Assembly (NCBI GenBank): GCA_016271365.2
Contig: CM028129.1
Span: forward strand, 1,003,359,501-1,003,423,500
Direction of reading: 5' to 3'
DNA from: Neoceratodus forsteri
Taxonomy: Eukaryota > Chordata > Ceratodontiformes > Ceratodontidae
Length of the DNA: 64,000 bases
The notes beneath the pieces were generated by a model. It had not been told where the DNA came from and did not search any database. It saw only the letters and a list, made by a program, of their open reading frames with translations. This document shows, one piece after another, positions 1 to 11,029 of the stretch; positions within the stretch are counted from its first letter, which is position 1, and the number at the start of each line of letters is the position of its first letter. The position numbers and the translations under genes are program-made.

Positions 1-12
1 ATTACTTTTTGG

Positions 13-870
13 TTGTCTCAGAAGTGTAAGATTCTGAGTACCCCAGAAGCCCTGTTAGATTCAGAGTCTTTCTGGATGGGGGGATGGAAATATAAGGTTA
101 AATTAAAGGCTACAGATACAGGAATGGAACATATCCCTAACTCTTTTTTATTAGGCAGAGATAGGGGAGTTTGTTTTTATGCAGGACTGCCTAGGGCCTG
201 CTACAAATGTGGGGCACGGACTCATCTGTCTAGTACTTGTGATAAGGCCTGCTGTGATAATTGTGGGGAAATTGGTCACATAGCCATCAGTGTGCTAACC
301 TGACGAAATGCGACTTTTGTGAGGATGATGGCCACGTCTTTAGTGAATGCCCTTGGGCTACTAAGAACAAGGCCTTTTGTGCTAGCCCTGAGTTATTGAT
401 ACAGCAAGCACAGGACTCAACTGCTGAGAAAAAGGTGATTCAAACTGAAAACTCTGGTTCTAAGCCAATTCTTTCTCAGGTTGATATCCTGATTCAGGTC
501 CCCCCCCGCCCAACCGGAGGTGGTTCCAGTTGAAAAACTTGCTGCTCCTTCTCTGGTGATAGAAGACCCTATTAGTTCCCTTTTAACTCCAGTCTGTTAT
601 AAGGAACCTGCTGTCCTTAGGAGTGAGGTAGTTGATAGCAAGGTTTTTCTGCCGGTAATGAGAAGGTGTTCCTCTAGGAACAACAAACCTCCTGTTCCTT
701 TACGCTCTCCGGTGTCGAGTGAGCATGATAACACCTATGCTGCTTTGTTTTTGCCAGATGAAGGTTCTGATATAGATCATGGGGAGATGGATTCTCAATC
801 AGTAGGGAGTAATCAGCCTTCCATGGGAGTGAGTCAAGGAGACTATAAAAATAAAAAAAGGAAAAAATAA
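13..870 (+). pseudogene. Tx1-type ORF1 (zinc-knuckle nucleic-acid-binding protein), 3' part, frameshifted
   Basis: ORF1 proteins of Tx1-type LINEs bind the element RNA. Three CX2CX4HX4C knuckles can be read: one at about 199-240, one starting near 254 that is broken by a frameshift around 280, and one at about 309-350. The reading frame moves from frame 1 to frame 3 and back to frame 1 near 525, so at least two indels exist. The C-terminal part, to the stop at 868-870, is lysine-rich. The N-terminus is outside the window. ORF2 begins about 50 bases downstream. The parallel segment of the copy at 29928-30240 has the same block before the first knuckle (both keep a DRG motif), which supports the assignment. 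Confidence 0.85.
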
Positions 871-920
871 GAGGTTTTTTTTGCTGACACTATTTTGGTT
901 TTTCCTGACTTAAATTCCTT

Positions 921-3900
921 ATGGTTGGTTTTTCATTTGGGTCATTAAACATCCACAGTATTTTAAATCCAGTTAAACGACAAGCAGTTTTTTCTTTTAT
1001 TCATGATTCTGGTTTTGATTTGTTTTTTTTTACAGGAAACATGGATGTGTTCAAGGGAACAGCTTTTGTCATTTAAAAAACACTGGATTTGGGGTCCCTC
1101 TTATTGGTCTTTTGGCCTAGATTGTGCAGATGGGTTGGGTATTTTGTTTGGTTCATATGATTTTTCTTTGATAAAATTTGTGAATTCCAGGTCGTTTGCT
1201 GATGTTGGATGGCACATGGAAACTTTCTGCTTTTCGTTTTATCGTGTTTATGGGCCTCAAACCAAAGCTGACAGAGTGGGTCTTCTAAAAATGGTTCAAC
1301 TATACTTAGTTTCCTCCTATATGATTGTTTTAGGAGGTGACTTTAACTGTGATATTGTTAGGGATCCTGTGAAAGGTGAAAAACAAAAGAAAGTATATCG
1401 TGACTCTAATCTGTTAAAAACTTTAATCAGCACGGCAGATTAAATAGATTGTAGTATATACAACAAAGGTCCAAGGTTTACATATTTCAGAGGTAGTTTT
1501 CAAACTACTATTGATCACCTGTTTCTTTCCCAACATTTTCCTAAAGGGCAGTTCTCCATCATTCCCTCTGAATTTTCTGACCATTTACTGTTAAAGTTTA
1601 CTATTGGAAAGTTTAGCCATAGAACTAAGATTAAAAGCAGATGGAAATTAAATCCATCCTTACTAACATCTTTGGAACTTCAGAAGCAGCTTACTACTTT
1701 GCTGTCTATTAGACTCTCGGTCTATTGTCTGTATGATGATATAGGAGAATGGTGGTTAGATTCCAAAAAAAGATATAGAAAAGTTTTTTATTAACTATAG
1801 TAAATCTTTGGAAAACAAATGGTTTTTAAACTCTCTCTCTCTCTCTTTGGACTCAATTGCAGCACTTGTATTCCATTTCATATCTTACAAAATTTGATTA
1901 TTCTTTCCAAATTAATAAAATTAAAAAAGACATGTTGATGTATCAATATGATAGAGCTACAGTTATAACCACAATGCTTTCTAGTGGAACCCAGAAGTCA
2001 CCTGTTGGGGATCCCTATGAAGCCTGTAAAAAGATTCTTTCTGATATGTCTCTGGACTCTTTACTGGATGCAAATGGAAATTTGGTTGATTCGGTTTTAG
2101 ATTTGGAAAACCTTATTAAACTACATTATCAATCCTTAGAACCTATGGAAGCTTCCTCTGGAGAGAAGATTTCAGAATATTTGGGAAATTTTGAAACTCC
2201 AGTAGTTTCACAAGAGGCTTTGCTACTGTTGAAACAGATTACAGTAACAGAGGTTGAAGAGGCAATCCATAGCCTTAGTGCAGGTACTTCTCTGGGACTG
2301 GATGGTCTCCCAAATAAATTTTATAAAACTTGCATATCTCAAATTTCTGTCATTTTACTTGCGTTTTTTTTGTTTGTTTTTTTTTCAACAGAAGAAGATC
2401 CCGGTTTCTTTTTCTGAAGGGTTATTAATTTATTTATTTAAATCAGGAAATAGAACTGACGTCTCCAATTGGAGACCAATCATTTTATTGAACTCTGATT
2501 ATAAAATTTTGACCCATATCCTTAACACTCGACTTAAGCTTTACGCTTCCTCAGTACTCTCAGTACTACAATTTGGTGGACTTCCCGGAAAAAAGATTCA
2601 AGATGCTGTTGTTATTATTAGAGATTTTATTGAAGTTTTATTGATGATGGGTCAAACAGGCTGTATACTGTCTTTAGATCAAGAAAAAGCATTTGATCGT
2701 ATTGACAGGGGTTTTTTGTTTGCTACATTGGCTAAATATGGGGTTCCCTTAGCCTTTATCAAGTTTATAGAATCATTATACTCTCCGGTCTATGTGAAAG
2801 TTCTTTTAAAAGGGCAAATCATGGATGGTTTTAAGATCCTGACAGGGTTAGGCAGGGATGTCCTCTTAGTCCTTTACTTTATTTATTTTCTATTGACCCC
2901 TTACTTCAACTCCTGACAAAATTGAGGTTAAATAGATTATCAGCATGGAGAGCTTTTGCCAACCTCTCTGTAATAGCATATGCGGATGATATTTGTGTTT
3001 TTTTCTCTCACTTAGATCATATTTCTGTGTTTTTGCAGGAATTGTACAAATATGCAGGTGTTTCTAATTCTAGGCTTAATGTTTTGAAATGTAAAGGGTT
3101 AATTATAGGCCCTTGGGGTTTCAATTCGTGTCAGGTATCAGGGATTAATATTTCCGTACAGCCTAGTCATTCTGGGTATTAAGTTTGGTACAACTAACCT
3201 TTCCTTGGAAAATTGGGAGTCAGTACTGCTAAAATCTCAGGCTAAAGTGAGGAGATGGCAGTTCTGGAAGCTTTCCAAGCTTAAAAGAATACAGATATTG
3301 AAGAAATTTATAGTTCCTCAATTGCAATTTGTAGCGTATATTTTTCCTCTCCCGTCTTCTTTAGAGACTACTTTATATGGGATATTTTTCCCAGATGCTC
3401 TGGGGCAATAAACGTAACCCTGTTAAACGTTGTTACACCTACTTAAGCAAGAAGCAAGGGGGACTGGGTATGATTGAACCATTCATTTTCTTTCATTCAT
3501 TATTTATTTATCATACGGTTTTATACAGCATTTCCTCCATTTCTGATGGAGTCAGAGGGGAGGTACAGCAAGTCTTGGTACAGTACGTATCTAAATGGCT
3601 TGATATAGCACCAAAGCTCCATTCGAGACTTCAAATCCCAGATTACTTTTACCCCATGGCTCAAAAACTTTATAAATGAAAAATTTCTCAGGCTGAGATT
3701 TTACAAAATTCCAGGAAAAAATTTTATTTTTCTTTATTGGCTCGCTTATACCCTCCTGAAACCAGTTTTAAAGATTGTCCCTCTGCACTTACTGGGCATG
3801 TTTTGAAACAGTTTACAAACATTAGGGTGCCTGCCACTATGTGGGAGATTTTATGGCTCGGACTTTACGGTAAACTGAACATTAGAGGAAATGTTAAACA

Positions 3901-4321
3901 TAAAAATCTGGAGGACAGAAATTGCCCTTATTTGGCATGTATCAATATGAAGGAAACTATGTCTCGTTTTTTGTTACATTGTTCATATTCAAAGCCTCTG
4001 TGGACCTTTCTTGCAGATAAATTGCATATGAATTTGTTGTTTAGTTTAAATTATGACACTTTAGTTTTAGGCCTTTTGTCTACTGAGAATGTTGACCTTC
4101 ATTTGGAAACCTATTTTATTTTTTTATGTTGTTTAAGGTTTTACCTATGGCAAGCTCGTTGCCAATGGGTTCTCTCCCAGAAATTGATGCCATACCCTGT
4201 TTATAGTTTTCTGGTTGCCCAGGCAATGACTGCAGAGTATCACTCTGATGTATTACATTATTCGAATGCTAAGGTGTATAGATGGTGGAAAGGTTTTCAA
4301 ATTTTTGTAAAGTATAAGTAA
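921..4321 (+). pseudogene. Tx1-type ORF2 (endonuclease-reverse transcriptase), disrupted
   Basis: The protein would nick target DNA and reverse-transcribe the element. From the ATG at 921 the endonuclease starts with SLNIHS and a KR pair. A shift in the poly-T near 1025 leads to the LQETW motif. GGDFNC lies near 1335 and SDHLLL near 1575, past an in-frame stop at 1441-1443. The RT part has NWRPI near 2470, DQEKAFDRID near 2677, a shift before QGCPLSPLLY at 2853 and an intact YADD at 2979-2990. A C-terminal C-H-C segment lies near 3915-3985. The frame changes at about 1025, 1770, 2370, 2850, 3380 and 3680. The last stop is at 4319-4321. It is clearly an inactive fossil but young enough for every domain to be read. 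Confidence 0.9.
1831..1846. repeat. (CT)n run inside ORF2 of LINE copy A
   Basis: A short CT microsatellite lies in the linker between endonuclease and RT and is read as Ser-Leu repeats in one frame. Confidence 0.8.
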
Positions 4322-4464
4322 TCTTAGTTGTTTTTCTTTTTCTTTTTTTTTTTCTCCTCCTTTCCCTTCTATTAGGGATTATATACGTTTGTTTACATAC
4401 TGTTGATTTTCTGGCTATATGTATATTATGTGATTTTCAGTAAAAAAAAACTACTCTTTTTGAT

Positions 4465-4600
4465 AAGTGCCATGGAATCTTTAACATCCACCAGAACTAC
4501 CACCAATCCAGGCAAATGGGACCCCGGTTTAACGTCTCATCCAAAAGACAGATTGACACATATGTCAGTGGCTGATAAACTGGACTGGCTGTTGAATTCT
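4465..4600 (-). repeat. SINE-body-like segment, reverse orientation
   Basis: The blocks GTGCCATGGAATC, then TTTAACGTCTCATCC, then AAAGACAG follow each other here. A diverged version of the same series lies at 34506-34610, where it is the body of a SINE whose tRNA-like head sits at 34673-34738 on the minus strand. No tRNA-like head is visible here. It directly follows the A-rich end of the Tx1-like LINE, as its relative does at 34500. It could therefore be a truncated SINE or part of a preferred target of the LINE. Confidence 0.55.
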
Positions 4601-4699
4601 TCTGATGTGGCAATACTGTTTACTGTTGTTAAATTTTGTACTGCTGTAAATTTAAAATATAAAAATTAGAGATTAGCTGAATATGCAAAGCTTTGTTGG

Positions 4700-5040
4700 T
4701 ATAGTGCAATAATAGAAACAGTGTCACTGTCTTTGTCTTTTATGAAGTGTTTGCGAATGTTTCCCTTTAATCTATATTTATTGTATATTCAGCCTCTTGG
4801 TAGGCCATGAATGTTAGAAATTATATGGCAATGGAATGTTTCTGGCCAATCAGTGAGGAGAATAGCTGTACCTCTTGATTTGTGTATAGCCATCTTCTTG
4901 CACTTTGCTTCTGACTTCCTTGTCCCCAGCCAAACTATTTCTACACAGTGGGGCAGCACAAAGAGTAATAACACTGAAAATCTTGAAAACAAATTTGACT
5001 GAACCCATAATTATATTATGGTGCTTTGTTGCCATATATA
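4700..5040. other. No feature recognised
   Basis: I see AT-rich unique-looking sequence without a sustained reading frame, terminal repeats or a recognisable repeat family. Confidence 0.5.
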
Positions 5041-5044
5041 GAGG

Positions 5045-5482
5045 ATAATGTATGGTCATCGATGGTTAACCGGTTTGTTAACCATCGAGAGGTTGCCAGG
5101 GTGACCATGTAAACCTCAAGAGCGAAGCTTGAGAGGTTTAGGTCACCATGGCAACCTCAAGATGAGTTAACAAAACGGTTACCCATCGATGTACCATACA
5201 TTATATTTTATAGTGCCTGGTACAATTTAGGTTTTATACAAAAGAAAGCAGTTCCTTACTGCAGTTTTTTTTATGTTGCTGCTGCTCTGCCCTCATCGCA
5301 GCGGCCATTTATAGGCCGTCCATTCCATTTCGCGCATGCCCAGACTGTTCCTGGTTGTTAACCCATCGATGTGATATACCATCGATAGGTTAACAACATC
5401 ATGACGTCACATCGATGGTAAAACATTGTTATAAAAAGGTTGATTTCTACCTATAACAACATTCTGCCATACATTATAATAT
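5045..5482. mobile_element. Palindromic MITE-like element with ATAATGTATGG ends
   Basis: The left end reads ATAATGTATGGT then CATCGATGG. Inverted copies of the end occur at 5193-5206 and again at 5466-5482, so the outer pair spans about 440 bases and an inner pair about 160 bases. The inner unit folds back on itself: the arm at about 5050-5120 with GGTTGCCAGGGTGACCATG is matched by its complement at about 5130-5205. A second small palindrome containing GTTGTTAACC and GGTTAACAAC lies at 5355-5400. No coding capacity is present. Class and target duplication cannot be settled by eye. Confidence 0.7.
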
Positions 5483-5491
5483 GATTATGCA

Positions 5492-5632
5492 TACAGTAAA
5501 GTGTGTTTCTTACTATTTCACAAGTCTCTCATACTGGTTGGGCAGACAGAACTGTTCAGCTTCACTTTGTGGTCCCCTCACCAACCAGCATAAGAGACGC
5601 TTGTGAAACAGTAAGAAACACACTTTACTATA
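5492..5632. mobile_element. MITE with about 48-bp inverted repeats, TA-flanked
   Basis: The left arm begins CAGTAAAGTGTGTTTCTTAC at 5494 and the right arm ends with its near-perfect complement at 5630. The arms continue through CTCTCATACTGGTTGG and its complement, leaving a loop of about 40 bases. Both ends are flanked by TA (5492-5493 and 5631-5632), which fits a Tc1/mariner-type non-autonomous element. One terminal base is mismatched. It codes for nothing. Confidence 0.8.
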
Positions 5633-5689
5633 CCCATGATCATATAATAAACATTGACTTTCGACTTTTCTTGATAAAACCAAATAGTG

Positions 5690-5885
5690 CTCCTCTTTTA
5701 CCTTTGTTTTACCAGGAGAGACACACTAAGCTGAAAGCTTGTTTACAGGTGCAACCTGGGAGCACAAGGAAGTTAAGTGACTTGCTTAGGGTCACACAGT
5801 GTGCAAGTGGGGGCTGTGGGATTCAACCCCAGGTCTCCAGGTTTGCAGCTCATAGCCTTAAACCACTGTGCTACACTGCTGCTCA
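5690..5885 (-). repeat. CORE-type tRNA-derived SINE with L2-like 3' tail
   Basis: Read on the minus strand, the 5' end has a pol III A-box-like TAGCACAGTGG (5863-5873) and a B-box-like GGGGTTGAATC (about 5819-5830). A segment at about 5770-5800 then reads like the MIR/CORE motif (GTGACCCTAAGCAAGTCAC). The 3' end reads AGTGTGTCTCTCCTGGTAAA, closely matching the 3' end of the L2 family seen at 7430, 42075 and 63178 (CAGTGTGCC then TCCTGGTGAAAC). Tail sharing with a partner LINE is the known way such SINEs use the LINE machinery. Confidence 0.8.
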
Positions 5886-5934
5886 AGATTCTATGCTTCT
5901 ATATATTAACAAAGCATAATGCACCTCACCATTA

Positions 5935-6030
5935 TTATTTTCTTTATCATTTATTTATCCAGGATAGCCCAGCTGAGATGCAACATCTCATTTTCAGTAG
6001 GGTCCTGCTTTACCCATTTCTGTAACTAGG
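5935..6030. repeat. Probable LINE 3'-end remnant
   Basis: A TTTATTTATCCAGGATAGCC start followed by a moderately conserved-looking block resembles the reverse of LINE 3' tails that end in ATAAATAAA repeats. This is a weak call by general pattern only. Confidence 0.3.
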
Positions 6031-6350
6031 TGGGATTAAGCACCATATGGTTAGGTTGGTAAATCAAGTTCATGCAGTAAGTACTAATAGGCCTTGCTGC
6101 CTCTCCTTCAATACTCAGATTAGACAGACTCACACTTATTATTTTAGAATGGTAAAGGCAGCCAGAGTTGGCTACCATTTGCCTTGATCTGTGATTCACT
6201 TGTCGACCTTGTACTGGATGACATGTGATCCCTGAGAATTGCTACATGCCCCAGCTCCTGATGTGTTTTTACAGCTTGCTGTCAGTGGTACCACAAGCAT
6301 GGAGGGCTAGGGCAGAGCACTTTATTATCTTCTGATGCTTTCCCAGGAAA
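6030..6350. other. No feature recognised
   Basis: No frame, terminal repeat or familiar repeat is visible between the LINE-like remnant and the hAT-like terminal repeat. Confidence 0.5.
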
Positions 6351-6479
6351 CAGGGGTCGATCTTAACATTGTTTTACTAGCCCAAACACTAGTGCAAACT
6401 GACCTGGGCTAGTGCAGCTAACTCTCTACTTGCCCACCTTGACTAGTCAGAAACAAAACCGCTCTGATGAAAAAGTATG

Positions 6480-6700
6480 TGTGGAATATAAAATTATCAA
6501 AGAAACAGAACAAATACCCGCACCACACGGCACTGAACAAAACTGCAGCTTTATTAAGATATAATAAAAAGAGTGCCAAATGCCAACATCAGCATCAGCT
6601 CGACTAAACCTCTACCGGTTTCGCAACATATGCGTCATCAGGAGGCTCTAGTCCTCATGCTAATCTCTCTCAATGTTCCAGATGGCCTGGTGTGATTAAC
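6480..6700 (-). mobile_element. Penelope-like terminal segment with hammerhead-like motif (tentative)
   Basis: On the minus strand CTGATGA (6635-6641) is followed by a short potential stem GCA-loop-TGC and then GAAAC (6618-6622). After about 80 bases comes an AATAAAG-containing A/T-rich stretch. Penelope-like elements of amphibians are known to carry hammerhead ribozyme motifs in their terminal repeats, and this arrangement resembles them. The rest of the ribozyme fold is not convincing by eye, and no Penelope RT or GIY-YIG domain was found nearby. Confidence 0.4.
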
Positions 6701-7179
6701 AGCTCATTAAAAGCTGCAATTATCTGGTAGTTTAAGAGGGGGATCCCACAAAAGACTTAGTGTGAGTCATTATCACTTCACTGTTAGGACTTTCTGCTAT
6801 TGTCTAGGGTGTGATCAAGGGTAGAGTGCTGTTAATTCACTAGCTTCCAGTTTTCTGAATGTGTCTGTAACAAACTGACCCATATTATTAAGACCAGTGC
6901 CCCTCGTTTCACTACATTTTGAATGTCTGTATCCAACATTTCAGTGACAAAATGTCTACCATGCCCCCGCCCCTCCCCTGGCAGGGTTCTCAACATCCTG
7001 AAGGGGGAAATCAGGAAATGGCTACCCTTTCTCCTCGTAGTCAGTTCTTACCTCTCCCCATCTCTTCTCCACCTTCCCTTCTGGGTCACCAGTGTGCACA
7101 ATCTAATTTAATCCTTTTTACTCCAACAGCACTTGCGTGCTACCTCGCGCCTGCTCCTGGACAGGAAGACATGCACTAT

Positions 7180-7490
7180 AAATGGCTCTATTGCATTATT
7201 ACTTGTTTTGTACATTTATATTTTCTTTTGTATGATTTTGGACATGTATTGTAATTTATCCAGTGTTCCACTACTGTTTATTGTACAATACCTTGTGGTC
7301 CAACTGTTGCAAAATCTTACAATGTTGTGTTGTTTGTACTACCCCACATACTATTGTAACTAATCATCCTTCACAACACTATGTAACCCCTCCCCCCAAG
7401 TCACACCGAGAGGTGAGCAACTTGTTGTTCAGTGTGCCCTCCTGGTGAAACATTTCAATAAATAAATAAAATAAATAAATAAGAGGCATA
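7180..7490 (+). mobile_element. L2-type LINE (family b), 3'-end fragment
   Basis: The end reads CAGTGTGCCCTCCTGGTGAA then ACATTTCAATAAATAAATA at about 7431-7482, nearly identical to the end of the L2 at 63175-63225 and to the complement at 42050-42090. Only the 3' non-coding part and perhaps the last codons are present. Its upstream border is uncertain. Confidence 0.75.
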
Positions 7491-7960
7491 CAGGGTCAGC
7501 CCTGCAGGTGGTGGGTTTTATTCCAGCCTTACAATAACTTCCCTCTCCCCTCCAAATTTCCTAACTCTGTTTTTTCGCTTGACACCACTGCAGACCAGTC
7601 TCTGAAATAACCATTCACAGGTCCATAGCTGCTATTACTGGCAAGTGTAGGGGGTCCCCAGCTCTTCTCAATGTACCATGCCAGCCATCACCATCCATAC
7701 AAGTCCACACTTATCCCACCCAGCATGTCCTTCCATCCTAAAAACAAAGCTTTGGATGATGTGTGGTACAAAAATAAACCTTAATAAAATACATATTCTG
7801 AAAGCTTAAAATAGGCCTTCCTACTGTGTATATATAAACAGAGGCAGTATAGCACTATGCCTGTATACTGTTTCCCCTGGGCTGATGAAAAGACAATACT
7901 AAAGAAAAATCTGTTATTTTCGGGGCAGAGCATATTAAAATCAATGCTTTATCAAAACAC
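7490..7960. other. No feature recognised
   Basis: No reading frame, terminal repeat or familiar repeat was recognised between the L2 tail and the CR1 3' end. Confidence 0.5.
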
Positions 7961-7961
7961 A

Positions 7962-10600
7962 GAAACATAGACTTTGATGGCAGATAAGGACTGCTTGGCC
8001 CATCTAGTCTGCCCATTTCCCTACCTACAGGATAGGCCGCAGATCCTATTTAACCAGCAACCTATTTCTTCCTACCCCACACAAGAATTGCCTTACGTCT
8101 GTCCCATGCATTCTTGAATTCTCCCACAGTTTTAGGCCCCACAACCTCCTCAGGAAGGTTGTTCCATGCATCCACTACCCTCTCTGTGAAATAATACTTC
8201 CTCACATTGCCCCTGAACCACCCTCCTTCTATCTTTAAATTGTGTCTCCTTGTTCTTGAAAGTCTCTTTTTCTGAAAGATGCTACCCTTTTGGACTTTGT
8301 TGATTCCACTGAGGTATTTAAAAGTTTCTACCATGTCTCCCCTCTCCCTTCTTTCCTCAAGGGTATACATATTAAGCTCCTTTAGTCTCTCCTCATACAG
8401 CTTCTCTTGCAGACCCTGCACCATTTTAGTTGCCCTCATCTGGACTACCTCTATCCTGTCTATGTCCTTGCAGAGATGGGGTCTCCAGAACTGGACACAG
8501 TACTCCAGATGGGGTCTCACCAACTGCCTGTACAGAGGGATAACAACTTCCTGTTTTCTGCTGCTGATGCTTCTGCCTATACATCCCAGTATACTCCCAG
8601 CCCTCCCTACTGCCTTCTCACATTGCTTGCTAACCTTAAGGTCATCTGATATAATTACCCCCAGGTCCCTTTCCTTTTTTGTTGTTGTTACTACCTCCCC
8701 ACCCATTGTGTATTCTTCCCCTGGGTTCTTGTTTCCCAGGTGCAATATTTTGCACTTATTTGCATTGAATCCTAGCTGTCATACTTCTGACCATTCCTCC
8801 AACCTTGCCAAGTCCCTTTTCATCCTTTCCACACCTCCTTGTGTATCAACCCTGTTGCAGATTTTGTGTCATCTGCAAAAGGCATACTTTTCCTTCCAGT
8901 CCTCTGCAATGTCACTGATGAAGACATTAAAAGGACTGGACCAATACTGAACCCTCATTGGTACCCCACTAGTAACCCCTCTTTCTTCAGAGTGGACTCC
9001 ATTTATAATTACCTTCTGTGTCCTGTTGTGCAGCCAATGTTTTACCCAGGCTACCACCCTGGGACCCACTCCCAGGCTGGTTAATTTGACTATTAATCTT
9101 TTGTGTGGGACTGTGTCAAATGCCTTGCTAAAGTCTAGGTAGGCCATGTCCACAGCCCCTCCCTGGTCTACTACTTTGGTCACCCAGTCAAAGAAATCTA
9201 TTATATTCGTCTGACATGACCTTCCGCTGTAGAACCCATGCTGCTTGGGTCCTGTGCCCACTGGCCTCTAGGTACTTAACTATTCTTTCCTTCAGAAGTG
9301 ACTCCATCACTTTCCTACCACAGAGGTCAGACTGACAGGTCCGTAGTTTCCTGCCTCTGTCTTGGTCCCACTTTGTGAAGGGAATCACATCTGCCTTCCT
9401 CCAGTCCTCGGGTACCACACCATCCTCCATGATTTATTAAAAAGTAGCCAGTGGTTTCACTAGTTCTTCCCTTAATTCTTTTAGAATTCTGGGGTGAATT
9501 CCATCAGGACCCATTGCTTTGTCCACCTTCAGTTTTAGGAGTTCTTGCAGAACCCTTTCTTCTGTGAAAGGACTGGGATCAGCCCCCATCAAGATTGCTT
9601 CTGTTAATTGGATTAGGCACTCCCTCCTCTTTGTGAATACTGAGCAGAAATATTCATTCAGGATCCCTGCTTTTTCACTGTCCCCCTCTGCCCACCCACC
9701 GTTCATTCTATTCAGCCTCACTATCCCTCCCTTTGTTTTTCTACGCTCGCTGATGTACCTATAAAAGGTTTTATCCCCCTTCTTAACTGAGTTGGCTATC
9801 TTTTCCTCAGTTTGGGCCTTTGCTATTCTGACTTCCCTTCCTGCTTCCTTCTGCCTTAACTGGTACAACTCTCTGTCCTGCTCCTTCTGTGTTTCCTTAT
9901 ACTTCCGGAATGCTATCTTTTTCTTCCTGACTTTCACAGCCACCTCTTTTGAGAACCATAGTGGCTTTTTCTTTCATTTTGATTTGTTTATTTGCTTCAC
10001 ACAAAGGCTTGTTGCCTCTGTGATTGCAGTTTTGATGATTCCCCATTGTTGCTCCACACCTCCTTCTAGCCTGTTTGCTAGTGCTTTTCTGAGGCACTCT
10101 CCCATCTTGCTAAAGTCAGCCCTCCTAAAGTCCAATACCCTCACTTTTGTATGGCTTGACTCTGTAGCTGAGTTTAACATGAACCACACTGTTTGATGGT
10201 CACTTGTCCCCAGTTGGCAACCCACTTCTAGATATGACATCCTCTCACTGCCCAATTTGAGAGTACAAGGTCTAAGATTGCTCCTTCACCAGTGGGTTCT
10301 GAAACTAGCTGCCTAAGGCCTGCCACCTGTAGGGCATCAAGAATGGCCCTGCTCTTAGGTGTGGCTGCAGCAAATGTGGTCCCGTTAACATCTGGCATAT
10401 TCAGGTCTCCCATCAACAGTATCTTCCGCTTTCTCTGCCATTCTAAGTATGCCTTCTATCATATCCTTGTCCATTCCCTTCCCCTGACATGGGGGTCTGT
10501 ACACAACCCCTGTGTGGATTGTGGTGCTCTTTCCAGTCTCCAAGGTGACCCACAGTGCCTCCTCTCCTCCCTGTTTAAATATAAAAATGTCACAGTTTTC
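7962..10600 (-). mobile_element. CR1 LINE, 5'-truncated in the endonuclease
   Basis: The 3' end (minus strand) is at about 7962, with the CR1-like block around CCTTATCTGCCATCA and the final TCTATGTTTCTGTG. The element then runs through RT to the endonuclease, where it stops near 10600, just before a MITE. The same 3' block recurs at 25261, 14745, 47215, 52350 and 52690 in this window, so CR1 has been a frequent invader here. Truncation at the 5' side is typical of target-primed reverse transcription. Confidence 0.9.
8062..10590 (-). pseudogene. CR1 ORF2 (endonuclease-reverse transcriptase), disrupted
   Basis: Reading on the minus strand from about 10590, the endonuclease shows the D-L-N-M-P-D-V form of the GGDFN region near 10410 and TSDHQ near 10205. 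A basic linker follows (9437-9943) with PDGIHPR near 9500. The RT has SGRSCQTNI near 9220, DFSKAFDTVPH near 9110 and an FADDTK site at about 8862-8882, which sits in another frame from its neighbours. The C-terminal 227 codons (8062-8745) are open and end in the usual WNNLPEEVV block. Frameshifts near 9430, 9200 and 8870 make it inactive. Family assignment to CR1 is confident. No ORF1 is attached. Confidence 0.9.
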
Positions 10601-10645
10601 TATTTCCCAAGCCCCTTAAGTTTGTGTAGCCCCATCCCCAAAGAA

Positions 10646-11029
10646 ATCTAAGGCGCTGTCCACACTGCACCGCTCAGACCACGTAACAGATAGAAACCAT
10701 TACAACCGGGGAGCGGTGCAGTGTGTCCACACTACTGCGGTGTCCGTTATGGGACTAGCACCACCACCGGTCCACACTTTGGGAGCCAGGCAACTGTTAC
10801 TGTGGCACCCGATCCCACAATGCAGCTCGCGCTGCGCTAGGGGACTGGTGCCACGTGTCCACACTATGCCCAGTAATGTTACCAAGGCATAACCAGTTTC
10901 ATAACCATTGTTGAAACCACCTCATATGTGGTTTCAACAACAGCTATGAAAATGCCTTCTGTAATGTTGTAGTAACGGTTTGGGCACTTTGTAACGTTAC
11001 AGAGGGGTAGTGTGGACTGGGCTTTAGAT
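10646..11029. mobile_element. Inverted-repeat MITE with GTCCACACT subterminal repeats
   Basis: The left end reads ATCTAAGGCGCTGTCCACAC and the right end, inverted, reads ATCTAAAGCCCAGTCCACAC. GTCCACACT recurs internally at about 10724, 10772 and 10857. A central palindrome GTTGAAACCACCT-AT-AGGTGG style arm lies near 10910-10945. It is GC-richer than its surroundings and has no coding capacity. The superfamily is not clear; target duplication is obscured because the end itself is palindromic with the flank. Confidence 0.7.

Larger units (their letters stand above)
1..4440 (+). mobile_element. Tx1-like (L1 superfamily) LINE, copy A
   Basis: This is a non-LTR retrotransposon cut by the left window edge. 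It carries the end of a zinc-knuckle ORF1 followed by an ORF2 with apurinic-like endonuclease, reverse transcriptase and a C-terminal cysteine/histidine motif. That order, and the three CCHC knuckles in ORF1, are known from the Tx1 branch of the L1 superfamily. Several frameshifts and a stop show it is dead. After ORF2 ends at 4321 there is a pyrimidine-rich stretch, then an A-run near 4441. The sequence after that run resembles the sequence that follows the related copy at 27520-34500. The exact 3' end is uncertain. Confidence 0.88.

Noticed and set aside
8279..8950. A 223-codon plus-strand gene
   Set aside because: It is the antisense shadow of the CR1 ORF2 C-terminal region, which has clear RT-family motifs on the minus strand.
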